Of a stretch of 16,383 bases of DNA, positions 1 through 6,595 are shown one piece after another. The notes beneath the pieces were generated by a model. That model did not search any database and was not told where the DNA came from. It worked only from the letters and a program-made list of their open reading frames with translations. Position numbers and translations under genes: made by a program. This DNA comes from Scybalousia_A sp964626385 (GTDB lineage: Bacteria; Bacteroidota; Bacteroidia; Bacteroidales; P3). Numbering within the stretch: position 1 is the stretch's first letter; every line of letters begins with the position of its first letter. The DNA is taken from NCBI GenBank assembly GCA_964626385.1, contig CAZVEO010000056.1, positions 1-16,383 on the forward strand, given 5' to 3'.

Positions 1-19
1 AAGTGGGTTTTGCAAAAAT

Positions 20-76
20 GAATCTTCGTTTTATTTCGACGAATCTTCGTTTCGATTTCTCGAAACGAAGATTCGT
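20..76. repeat. Tandem 21-bp repeat ending in a strong hairpin
   Basis: Two imperfect 21-bp units lie head to tail at 20-40 and 41-61, both starting GAATCTTCGTTT. The second unit also forms the left arm of a hairpin: bases 39-54 pair perfectly with 61-76 (16 bp) across a 6-base loop. The right arm could also pair, less well, with the first unit. There is no T-run after the hairpin, so a classical terminator is not supported. It is probably an intergenic repeat downstream of a gene lying left of the window. Confidence 0.75.
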
Positions 77-80
77 TATC

Positions 81-102
81 GTTGATTATCAAGTAGTTAC
101 AA
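81..102 (-). repeat. Copy of the TTGTAACT-nn-TTGATAATCA repeat
   Basis: Read on the minus strand this is TTGTAACT, two bases, then TTGATAATCA. It matches 196-217 on the plus strand except for the two middle bases and the last two. The two copies therefore form an inverted pair about 95 bases apart. The intervening bases 103-195 are AT-rich and show no gene or other clear structure. Confidence 0.65.
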
Positions 103-195
103 GGATAAAAATCGTTAATTTTATGGTAGGTATCTTTTTCTCTTACAAAGTTACGAACATTTTTTGACCTGACCAAACGCGTGCACACTTTTTAT

Positions 196-259
196 TTGTA
201 ACTCATTGATAATCAGTAAACCGATTTTCTCATTTTTTTTGTAAGTTTTGTTAGGTTTG
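196..259 (+). repeat. Dispersed 60-bp repeat, left copy
   Basis: Bases 200-259 match the reverse complement of 16324-16383 at about 53 of 60 positions without gaps, counted by eye. The unit begins AACTCATTGATAATCAGTAA and continues through a T-run to GTAAGTTTTGTTAG. It has no coding potential. Because it directly precedes a palindromic module in both places, it looks like a fixed part of a compound intergenic element. Confidence 0.75.
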
Positions 260-371
260 CAGGCATTGCCAGTTTTATAAGGGCATAGCCGTTACTTTAA
301 TAGGTTAGCATATACGCAAAGCGTATTACTTTTTTTTAACGGCTATGCCCTTATAAAACTGGCAATGCCTG
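260..371. repeat. Nested palindrome with perfect 35-bp arms
   Basis: Bases 260-294 are the exact reverse complement of 337-371. The 42-base spacer contains a smaller hairpin, ATACGC-AAA-GCGTAT, at 312-326. The arms are visibly more GC-rich than the surroundings and contain the 14-mer TGCCCTTATAAAAC (346-359) or its complement (272-285). Perfect conservation of such long arms suggests recent formation or active maintenance. The element lies upstream of the thiamine promoter. No transposase accompanies it, so if it is a miniature mobile element it would need one supplied from elsewhere. Confidence 0.85.
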
Positions 372-398
372 TGCCCTTATAAAACAGCCTGCGGGTGT
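372..398 (+). repeat. Extra partial module of the palindromic element
   Basis: This begins with a third copy of TGCCCTTATAAAAC (372-385) and runs into AGCCTGCGGGTG. The same arrangement, with one base changed (ACCCTGCGGGTG), is seen at 16270-16291. It indicates that the repeat family is built from interchangeable modules. Bases 399-440 are A-rich and hold nothing else recognisable. Confidence 0.6.
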
Positions 399-440
399 AA
401 AATAAAAAGATAAAAAAACGTATATATTATAAAAAAGTTT

Positions 441-448
441 TAACTTTG
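441..448 (+). promoter_or_regulatory. -7 promoter box of the thiamine operon
   Basis: TAACTTTG matches the Bacteroidota -7 consensus TAnnTTTG. Transcription would start near 455, just before the riboswitch, which is the expected geometry. I see no good TTTG -33 element upstream, so this rests on the -7 box and its position. Confidence 0.55.
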
Positions 449-460
449 CTTTTCGAAAAG

Positions 461-540
461 ATTAGGGGTGCTTATTAGGGAAAAGTAGGCTGAGATTATA
501 CCCTTTGACAAATTCGGTAATGCGAATTTTGGAATTAAAT
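461..540 (+). ncRNA. TPP riboswitch (THI element)
   Basis: The conserved landmarks of the thiamine pyrophosphate aptamer appear in order: AGGGGTGC (464-471), the invariant GGCTGAGA (488-495), ACCCTTTGA (500-508), and the second-arm hairpin AATTC-GGTAATGC-GAATT followed by TTGGAA. It sits 65 bases before thiS, the first gene of the thiamine operon. When thiamine pyrophosphate is plentiful it should lower expression of the downstream genes. The output mechanism is not evident: there is no clear hairpin plus T-run before thiS, so translational control or an unusual terminator is possible. Confidence 0.9.
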
Positions 541-604
541 GGTATTTTCTTTGTTTTACAATTTCTAACAACAAGTTTCCTAATATTAAAAACTATATGA
601 TTCT

Positions 605-808
605 ATGAAAGTAAAAGTAAATAATAGAGACAAAATTGTTCCTGTAGGTTGCACAGCAAAGGAGTTGATTGAAATATTGGGTATTAAAGAAAATGACCCT
701 GTGGCTTTAGCTATAGGAGATGAAGTTTTATCGGAAGAAAAGTGGACAACCACAGAATTAAAAGATAATGATAAGATTACCATCATAAGAGCAACATGCG
801 GAGGATAG
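605..808 (+). CDS. thiS: Thiamine sulfur-carrier protein ThiS
   Basis: A 67-residue ubiquitin-like protein that ends in Cys-Gly-Gly, the Gly-Gly tail that ThiF adenylates and that is converted to a thiocarboxylate. It donates sulfur to ThiG during thiazole formation in the cytoplasm. Length and the beta-grasp pattern (MKVKVNNRDKIVP at the start, a hydrophobic middle, DNDKITIIRA near the end) are typical of ThiS. It is the first gene after the TPP riboswitch. Its last codons overlap the thiE start by 13 bases in a different frame, which suggests translational coupling. No ThiF-type activating enzyme is encoded in the window. Confidence 0.93.
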   Translation: MKVKVNNRDKIVPVGCTAKELIEILGIKENDPVALAIGDEVLSEEKWTTTELKDNDKITIIRATCGG

Positions 809-1950
809 GAATTACATCAGAATTTGAAGTTTTTAGAGAGAAAGAGCGTATAATTAATTTTATACAAAGCGGTTATGTGGAATATTTTCATATTCGCAAG
901 CCCTCCTTTTCCGAGCAACAAATGAGAAAATACCTTACCGTCTTTCCTTATGAAGTGAAGCAAAAGTTGTCTTTACACGATTTCCATTCTCTTGCCTTTG
1001 AATTGGGAATAGGGGGAATACATATAAACAAACGCAACCCTATACTCAAAAAAGAATACAGAAAGAAAAGAATTTCTGTTTCTTGCCATAGCATTGAGCA
1101 AGTAGAAGAATGGAAAGACAAAGCAAGTTATTTATTTCTATCTCCTATCTTTGATAGTATAGGCAAAAAAGGTTACAAATCAGCGTTTTCATTTAAAGAA
1201 TTAAAGGAATACTTTAATAATAAAATATTAGATAATAAAGTTGTGGCACTTGGTGGAGTAACAAAAGACAATATAAAAGAATTGGAAAATATTGGATTTT
1301 CCTCTTGTGCTTTGCTGAGTGATTTGTGGCAATTGCCTAAGGTAATGTTTATTACTCCCAACAAAACAAAAGAAGAAATAATAAAGGAATGTAACTTTGT
1401 TTTGCAAGAAGGTATAAAGTTTATTCAATTGAGAATGAAAGAAGCTTCAAATGATGAAATATTGGAAATTGCTAAACAGATTAGACCTATTTGCGATGAA
1501 TATTGTGCTATTCTTATGGTTGATGATAAAATAGAACTGTTAGAAAGCAATATTTTTGACGGAGTACATTTGGGAAAAAACGATATGCCTATAAAGCAAG
1601 CAAAGCAAATAACACAAAACAAATATCTGCTTGGAGCAACTTGCAATACTATACAAGACGTACAAATGGCAATAAAAAACGGGGCTGATTATTTGGGAAT
1701 AGGTCCTTACAAATATACAACAACCAAACAAAACCTTGCTCCTATACTTGGTTTAGAAGGCTATAAAGATATAATAAAGCATATGCAAGAGAATAAGTTA
1801 ACAGCTCCTTTCTATGCCATAGGAGGAATAACTTTAGAGGACTTGCAACCACTAAAAGAAATAGGAGTTCGCAAAGTGGCACTTTCTAGTACAATCTCCA
1901 CCGCAACCAACAAACAATCAATAATAAAAGAAATACTAAAAACGTTTTAA
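796..1950 (+). CDS. thiE: Double-domain thiamine-phosphate synthase (TenI/ThiE-like + ThiE)
   Basis: A 384-residue protein made of two consecutive TIM-barrel domains of the ThiE/TenI family, against about 200 residues for a normal ThiE. The C-terminal half (about 181-384) carries the catalytic set: QLRMK (211-215), VDDK (242-245), DGVHLG (255-260), YTTTK (307-311) and AIGGI (341-345). It should couple the hydroxymethylpyrimidine diphosphate and thiazole phosphate moieties into thiamine phosphate. The N-terminal half (about 1-178) resembles the divergent ThiE/TenI-like proteins of Bacteroides: HIRKPSF (32-38), GGIHINKRNP (73-82), LSPIFDSIGKKGY (115-127), ALGGVT (151-156). It may act as a TenI-type thiazole tautomerase or a second synthase. 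The start at 796, inside thiS, fits because MRRIGITS aligns with the expected first strand. Confidence 0.9.
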   Translation: MRRIGITSEFEVFREKERIINFIQSGYVEYFHIRKPSFSEQQMRKYLTVFPYEVKQKLSLHDFHSLAFELGIGGIHINKRNPILKKEYRKKRISVSCHSIEQVEEWKDKASYLFLSPIFDSIGKKGYKSAFSFKELKEYFNNKILDNKVVALGGVTKDNIKELENIGFSSCALLSDLWQLPKVMFITPNKTKEEIIKECNFVLQEGIKFIQLRMKEASNDEILEIAKQIRPICDEYCAILMVDDKIELLESNIFDGVHLGKNDMPIKQAKQITQNKYLLGATCNTIQDVQMAIKNGADYLGIGPYKYTTTKQNLAPILGLEGYKDIIKHMQENKLTAPFYAIGGITLEDLQPLKEIGVRKVALSSTISTATNKQSIIKEILKTF

Positions 1951-1979
1951 AACAAGAAAATGTTAAAAGAAATAATACT

Positions 1980-2960
1980 ATGAAATTGATATCTTTATTT
2001 TCAGGTGCAGGAGGATTGGATTTGGGATTTGAAAAATCAGGTTTTAAAACTATTTGGGCTGATGAATATGATAAAACTATCTGGGAGACTTTTCAAATCA
2101 ATTTTTCCAATACATTTTTAGACAAAAGAAGTATTACAGATATAGAAACAGTAGACATACCTAAATGTGATGGAATTATAGGAGGACCTCCCTGTCAAAG
2201 TTGGAGTGAAGCTGGAACACAAATGGGGATAGAAGATAAAAGAGGACAACTTTTCTTTGATTATATTAGAGTTTTAAAAGATAAACAACCAAAATTTTTT
2301 CTTGCCGAAAACGTTTCAGGTATTTTACACCCAAAACATACTGAAGCGTTTAATACATTTATAGAATTATTTGAAAAAGCAGGATACAATGTTTCTTGGA
2401 AGTTATTGGATGCTAACGATTACAATGTACCTGAGACTCGTTTAAGAGTAATTATTGTTGGTTATCACAAAGATTTAAATAAAAAATTTTCTTTTCCACC
2501 CCCTCTTGGATATAAACCTGTCTTAAAAGATGCCATTGGAGATTTAGGTCCCGCCACTCCTGCTAAAAATGGAAACAAAACAAATGGCAATGATTTACAA
2601 ATTTTTAACCACGAGTATATGACAGGAGGTTTTTCTACTATATACATGTCTAGAAATAGAGTGCGTTCATGGGACGAACCTTCTTTTACTATTCAAGCAG
2701 GAGGAAGACATGCTCCCATACATCCTCAAGCACCTAAAATGAGATTAATTGCTAAAAATAAAAGAATATTTGAACCAGGATTGGAAAATGAGTATAGAAG
2801 ATTATCTGTAAGAGAATGCGCAAGAATACAAACATTCCCCGATGATTTTATTTTTAAATATACAAACATTGCTGATGGTTATAAAATGGTAGGTAATGCT
2901 GTTCCTGTTAATTTAGCCTATTATATGGCTATGCAAATAAAACAAGATATATTTTCCTAA
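1980..2960 (+). CDS. DNA (cytosine-5) methyltransferase, M.HaeIII-like
   Basis: A 326-residue C5-cytosine methyltransferase with all core motifs. Motif I is FSGAGGLDLGF (7-17). Motif IV is GGPPCQSW (68-75) with catalytic Cys72. Motif VI is ENV (110-112), motif VIII ETRLRV (152-157), motif IX RECARIQTFPDDF (278-290), and motif X is around GYKMVGNAVPVNLA (300-313). The target-recognition stretch (about 210-252, including MSRNRVR at 223-229) closely resembles M.HaeIII as I remember it, so the predicted target is GGCC with the inner cytosine methylated. It protects host DNA from the endonuclease that starts one base after its stop. It lies between thiE and thiG, reading with the operon, 29 bases after thiE. 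I see no promoter in that gap. Confidence 0.95.
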   Translation: MKLISLFSGAGGLDLGFEKSGFKTIWADEYDKTIWETFQINFSNTFLDKRSITDIETVDIPKCDGIIGGPPCQSWSEAGTQMGIEDKRGQLFFDYIRVLKDKQPKFFLAENVSGILHPKHTEAFNTFIELFEKAGYNVSWKLLDANDYNVPETRLRVIIVGYHKDLNKKFSFPPPLGYKPVLKDAIGDLGPATPAKNGNKTNGNDLQIFNHEYMTGGFSTIYMSRNRVRSWDEPSFTIQAGGRHAPIHPQAPKMRLIAKNKRIFEPGLENEYRRLSVRECARIQTFPDDFIFKYTNIADGYKMVGNAVPVNLAYYMAMQIKQDIFS

Positions 2961-2961
2961 T

Positions 2962-3921
2962 ATGAATACTATTAGTTCAACAATACATGGCAAAGCTTTT
3001 GAATATGCTTGCATACTTGCTTTGATTAAAAATTTAAAAGACATAAGACCATTTGAAATAAGTAAAAATTCAAGTTACTCTATCGCAAAAGAAAAATATG
3101 AAAATGAAATTACAGCAATAGAACAACAGGAAATGCTAATGTCGGCTAATGTGGGAATTTCTGAAATTCTAAAAATGGAACCAAAAATTATAGAAGATGA
3201 TAAAACTTTGCTGACCATTTCTTTACAACCGGATACTATTGCCACAAAACAAGGGGATGTAAGAGATATTCTTATCATTAGAAAAAATATAGAATGGGAA
3301 ATAGGAATATCTGTGAAACACAATCATAGTGCATTAAAACATTCAAGACTATCACGAAATTTGGACTTTGGAAAAATTTGGTTAGAAAAAAAATGTAGCA
3401 ATGAGTATTTTAAAGAAATTGAACCGATTTTTAATTTTTTGGATGATTGCAAAAAAAATAATTTAAAGTGGAAGGAATTAAAAAATAAAGATACCAATGT
3501 ATATTTACCGCTACTATTTGCTTTTAAGAAAGAACTACTTCAAATAAATTCTAAAAAAAATGTAACCTCTAATTTAGTTAAATACCTGATAGGTAGCAAT
3601 GGTAATGACTATTACAAATTGATGAGTAATAAAAACAGAACAACAACTATCATTCCTTTTAATATTTATGGAACTTTAAACTTATCTTCAAAAAATACAA
3701 AACCTAAAATAAAAGTTCCAAAAATAGAGTTACCAACAAAAATTTTAGATTTTTCTTTTAAAGAAAAATCTAATACAACTTTAATACTCACATTAAACAA
3801 TAGTTGGGTAATATCTTTTAGAATACATAATGCAAGTACATACGTTGAACCAAGTTTAAAATTTGATATACAATTAAAAGGAATACCTTCAGATATATTC
3901 TATATAAATAAAGCTTGGTAA
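2962..3921 (+). CDS. Type II restriction endonuclease, HaeIII family
   Basis: A 319-residue protein that I assign to the HaeIII restriction endonuclease family. Supporting features are an N-terminal HGKAFEYAC (9-17) and a PD-(D/E)xK-like core: GDVRDILII (98-106), then WEIGISVKHNH (112-122) and KHSRLS (126-131). Asp102, Glu113 and Lys119 are candidate metal and catalytic residues. Its position one base after an M.HaeIII-like methyltransferase strongly supports cleavage at unmethylated GGCC. The very short spacing suggests coupled translation, so methyltransferase is made with or before the toxic nuclease. The reading frame is intact and ends 25 bases before thiG. It is richer in A and T than the thiamine genes around it, as expected for a transferred cassette. 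Confidence 0.88.
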   Translation: MNTISSTIHGKAFEYACILALIKNLKDIRPFEISKNSSYSIAKEKYENEITAIEQQEMLMSANVGISEILKMEPKIIEDDKTLLTISLQPDTIATKQGDVRDILIIRKNIEWEIGISVKHNHSALKHSRLSRNLDFGKIWLEKKCSNEYFKEIEPIFNFLDDCKKNNLKWKELKNKDTNVYLPLLFAFKKELLQINSKKNVTSNLVKYLIGSNGNDYYKLMSNKNRTTTIIPFNIYGTLNLSSKNTKPKIKVPKIELPTKILDFSFKEKSNTTLILTLNNSWVISFRIHNASTYVEPSLKFDIQLKGIPSDIFYINKAW

Positions 3922-3946
3922 ATTATAGATAATAAACCATAATACG

Positions 3947-4747
3947 ATGAATAAAGATATTTTAAAGATAGGGGATAGAGAGTTTGATTCTCGTTTGATT
4001 ATTGGTACGGGAAAATTTGCAAGCAATGAATTGATGAAACAATCTATTATTGCAAGCTCTTCGCAAATGGTAACAACTGCCCTAAAAAGATTGGGGACCG
4101 AAGACTCGGCAAGTGAAAACATACTTGATTTTATACCAAAAGAGTGTATGCTTTTGCCCAACACCTCGGGAGTAAGAGATGCAAAAGAAGCTGTTTTTGC
4201 AGCAAAAATGAGCAGAGAGTTATATAAAACAGATTGGATAAAATTGGAAATACACCCAGATGCAAAATTTCTTCTGCCCGATGTAAAAGAAACGTTGTTG
4301 GCAACAGAACTTTTGATAAAAGAGGGATTTAAGGTTATGCCTTACATTATGCCTGACCCTACTGCTTGCAAACAATTAGAGGAAATGGGAGCAGTAGCCG
4401 TTATGCCTTTAGCCTCTCCTATTGGCACCAACAAGGGTATTAAATGCAAAGATATGTTGCAGATAATAATAGAGCAGAGCGAAGTGCCTGTAATAGTAGA
4501 CGCAGGCTTGGGCTCTCCAAAAGATGCTTGCCAAGCGATGGAAATGGGAGCCGATGCTTGTATGATAAACACTGCTATAGCTATTGCCTCCGATAGTATA
4601 GCAATGGCTGAGGCTTTTGCACTTGGAATAAAGGCTGGAAGAAAAGCTTTTCTTGCTGGAATACCTATGACAAGCCATTTTGCCATAGCCTCTTCCCCGC
4701 TGACAGCCTTTTTGGACGAAGAGCAAAAAAATATAGATATGTTGTAA
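3947..4747 (+). CDS. thiG: Thiazole synthase ThiG
   Basis: A 266-residue TIM-barrel enzyme that builds the thiazole phosphate ring of thiamine from deoxyxylulose 5-phosphate, dehydroglycine and the ThiS thiocarboxylate. Recognisable family segments are IIGTGKF (18-24), NTSG (72-75) and WIKLEIHPD (97-105), whose Lys99 is the expected Schiff-base lysine. PYIMPDP, MPLASPIGTNKG, VDAGLGSPKDA and SSPLTAF follow. Length is normal for the family. It follows the restriction endonuclease after 25 bases with no visible promoter, so it may depend on transcription from the riboswitch promoter through the restriction-modification pair. The enzyme that makes dehydroglycine (ThiH or ThiO) is absent from the window. 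Confidence 0.95.
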   Translation: MNKDILKIGDREFDSRLIIGTGKFASNELMKQSIIASSSQMVTTALKRLGTEDSASENILDFIPKECMLLPNTSGVRDAKEAVFAAKMSRELYKTDWIKLEIHPDAKFLLPDVKETLLATELLIKEGFKVMPYIMPDPTACKQLEEMGAVAVMPLASPIGTNKGIKCKDMLQIIIEQSEVPVIVDAGLGSPKDACQAMEMGADACMINTAIAIASDSIAMAEAFALGIKAGRKAFLAGIPMTSHFAIASSPLTAFLDEEQKNIDML

Positions 4748-4795
4748 AAAAAAATAGTTTATTGAATAAAAAACAAAGTATATAAATACATAGAT

Positions 4796-6499
4796 ATGGA
4801 AAATTGTTATTCAAGTGATAGGATAAAAAAGGTTTATGTTAAAGGTGAAATCTTTCCTATCGAGGTTGGAATGAAAAAAGTAGTTTTAACCGATACAGTA
4901 AAAAATATAAAAAACGCTGACGGTACAACAACACAACAAAAAATTTCCAACGGAGAATTAAATATTTATGATACAAGCGGAGTGTTTGGAGATGAAAACT
5001 ATACGCACGACGTACGCAAAGGTATTCCTCGTATAAGAGAGGCTTGGCACAAAGAGGATAATAATTTTGAGCAATTAAAAGGCTTTACCTCTCAATATAC
5101 TAACGAGCAAGAACAAGATGAAGAGGTTAAAAAAATAGCCTTTCCTATAAAATATTTACCCAAAAGAGCAAAACAAGGTGTGCCTTTTACTCAAATGTCT
5201 CTTGCCAAACAAGGAATAATAACTCCGGAGATGGAATACATTGCCATAAGAGAAAACTTAGGGTATGGAAAAAATAATAACTTTAACAGCAAAAATTCCT
5301 ATATCACTCCTGAATTTGTTAGACAAGAAGTTGCCTCTGGTAGAGCGGTTATTCCTTGCAACCCAAATCACCCTGAGGCAGAGCCTATGATTATAGGGGC
5401 AAAATTTTTTGTTAAAATAAATACTAATATAGGTAACTCCGCTCTTGGTTCATCAATAGAAGAAGAGGTTGAAAAGAGCGTATATTCTGCTCGTCTTGGT
5501 GGAGATACTCTTATGGACCTTTCCACCGGCAAACATATTCACCAAACAAGAGAGTGGATTATAAGAAATTGTCCTGTACCTATGGGAACTGTGCCTATGT
5601 ATCAAGCTTTGGAAAAAGTAAACGGCAATGCAGATGAATTGACTTGGGAAATGTATAGAGACACCCTTATAGAACAGTGCGAACAAGGAGTAGATTACTT
5701 CACTATTCACGCTGGACTTGTAAAAAAACTATTGCCTTTTATCAAAAAACGCTTGACTGGTTGTGTTTCTCGGGGTGGTAGTATTATGGCTAAATGGATG
5801 GCTGACCACAATTCAGAAAACTTTCTTTATACTCATTGGGATGATATTTGCGATATACTTGCTATGTATGATGTTGCCGTAAGTATAGGAGATGGTTTGC
5901 GTCCAGGAAGCACGCACGATGCTAACGACGAGGCTCAACTTGGAGAGTTAAAAGTAATGGGAGAATTGTGCAAACGTGCTTGGGCAAAGAATGTACAAGT
6001 ACTTATAGAAGGTCCTGGCCACGTGCCTATGGATAAGATTAAAGAAAATATGGATTTGGAAAAAGATTGGTGTAGTGAAGCGCCTTTTTATACACTTGGA
6101 CCTTTAACAACCGATATTGCTCCTGCTTACGACCATATTACCTCTGCAATAGGAGCAGCAATAATAGGTTGGCACGGAACGGCAATGCTTTGTTATGTAA
6201 CACCAAAAGAACACCTTGGCTTACCAAACAAAGAAGATGTTAGAGAAGGAATAATTACCTACAAAATAGCCGCACATGTTGCAGATTTGGCAAAACATCA
6301 TCCTATGGCACATCTTAGAGACGATGCTCTTAGCAAAGCGAGGTTTGAGTTCCGTTGGATAGACCAATTCAACCTTTCCTTAGACCCTGAAAAAGCAATG
6401 GAGTATTATGGTGTTGAAAAGATTAAAAACACTCCTTATTGTACTATGTGCGGACCAAACTTCTGCGCTATGCGTATTTCACAACAAATAAAAGAATAA
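4796..6499 (+). CDS. thiC: Phosphomethylpyrimidine synthase ThiC
   Basis: A 567-residue radical-SAM enzyme that rearranges aminoimidazole ribotide to hydroxymethylpyrimidine phosphate. The C-terminus carries the ThiC-type iron-sulfur motif CxxCxxxxC (Cys549, Cys552, Cys557). The core shows family segments such as FTIHAG, RGGSIMAKW, SIGDGLRPGS, EGPGHVPMDKI and GPLTTDIAPAYDHI. Length and the ThiC N-terminal domain are complete. It is the last thiamine gene of the operon, 48 bases after thiG, and no terminator is visible after it. The one GGCC tetranucleotide I noticed in the whole window lies here at 6017-6020, in the codons for GPGH. Confidence 0.97.
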   Translation: MENCYSSDRIKKVYVKGEIFPIEVGMKKVVLTDTVKNIKNADGTTTQQKISNGELNIYDTSGVFGDENYTHDVRKGIPRIREAWHKEDNNFEQLKGFTSQYTNEQEQDEEVKKIAFPIKYLPKRAKQGVPFTQMSLAKQGIITPEMEYIAIRENLGYGKNNNFNSKNSYITPEFVRQEVASGRAVIPCNPNHPEAEPMIIGAKFFVKINTNIGNSALGSSIEEEVEKSVYSARLGGDTLMDLSTGKHIHQTREWIIRNCPVPMGTVPMYQALEKVNGNADELTWEMYRDTLIEQCEQGVDYFTIHAGLVKKLLPFIKKRLTGCVSRGGSIMAKWMADHNSENFLYTHWDDICDILAMYDVAVSIGDGLRPGSTHDANDEAQLGELKVMGELCKRAWAKNVQVLIEGPGHVPMDKIKENMDLEKDWCSEAPFYTLGPLTTDIAPAYDHITSAIGAAIIGWHGTAMLCYVTPKEHLGLPNKEDVREGIITYKIAAHVADLAKHHPMAHLRDDALSKARFEFRWIDQFNLSLDPEKAMEYYGVEKIKNTPYCTMCGPNFCAMRISQQIKE

Positions 6500-6518
6500 G
6501 ACAAAAAAAGAGAAATTG

Positions 6519-6549
6519 TTTTGAAACACAAAAAATTGTAATAATTTTG
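6519..6549 (+). promoter_or_regulatory. Bacteroidota promoter of ilvE
   Basis: TTTTG at 6519-6523 is followed after 18 bases by TAATTTTG at 6542-6549. This is a good match to the Bacteroidota -33 TTTG and -7 TAnnTTTG arrangement. It predicts a start near 6557 and a leader of about 40 bases before the ATG at 6596. It indicates that ilvE is transcribed separately from the thiamine operon. Confidence 0.65.
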
Positions 6550-6595
6550 CAAAACTTACGTTTAGAAATAACAAGATAAAAAAACTTTTGTACAA

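Noticed and set aside
20..102. Possible CRISPR-like repeats at the left end
   Set aside because: Only two imperfect units without spacers of constant length, and no cas genes.
260..371. Palindrome as a rho-independent terminator of a gene left of the window
   Set aside because: It is followed on the plus strand by further palindromic sequence rather than a T-run, and no coding frame ends nearby.
597..608. Three-codon open frame ATG ATT CTA TGA overlapping the thiS start
   Set aside because: The overlap could couple translation, but so short a frame is easily chance and nothing else supports it.
1829..1836. TAACTTTA as a promoter box for the restriction-modification genes
   Set aside because: It lacks the final G of the consensus, lies about 145 bases upstream inside thiE and has no matching -33 element. 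It is not strong enough to call, though it would be the first place to look.
4342..4726. Two open frames of over 100 codons on the minus strand opposite thiG
   Set aside because: Both are fully covered by thiG, with no recognisable domain or promoter.
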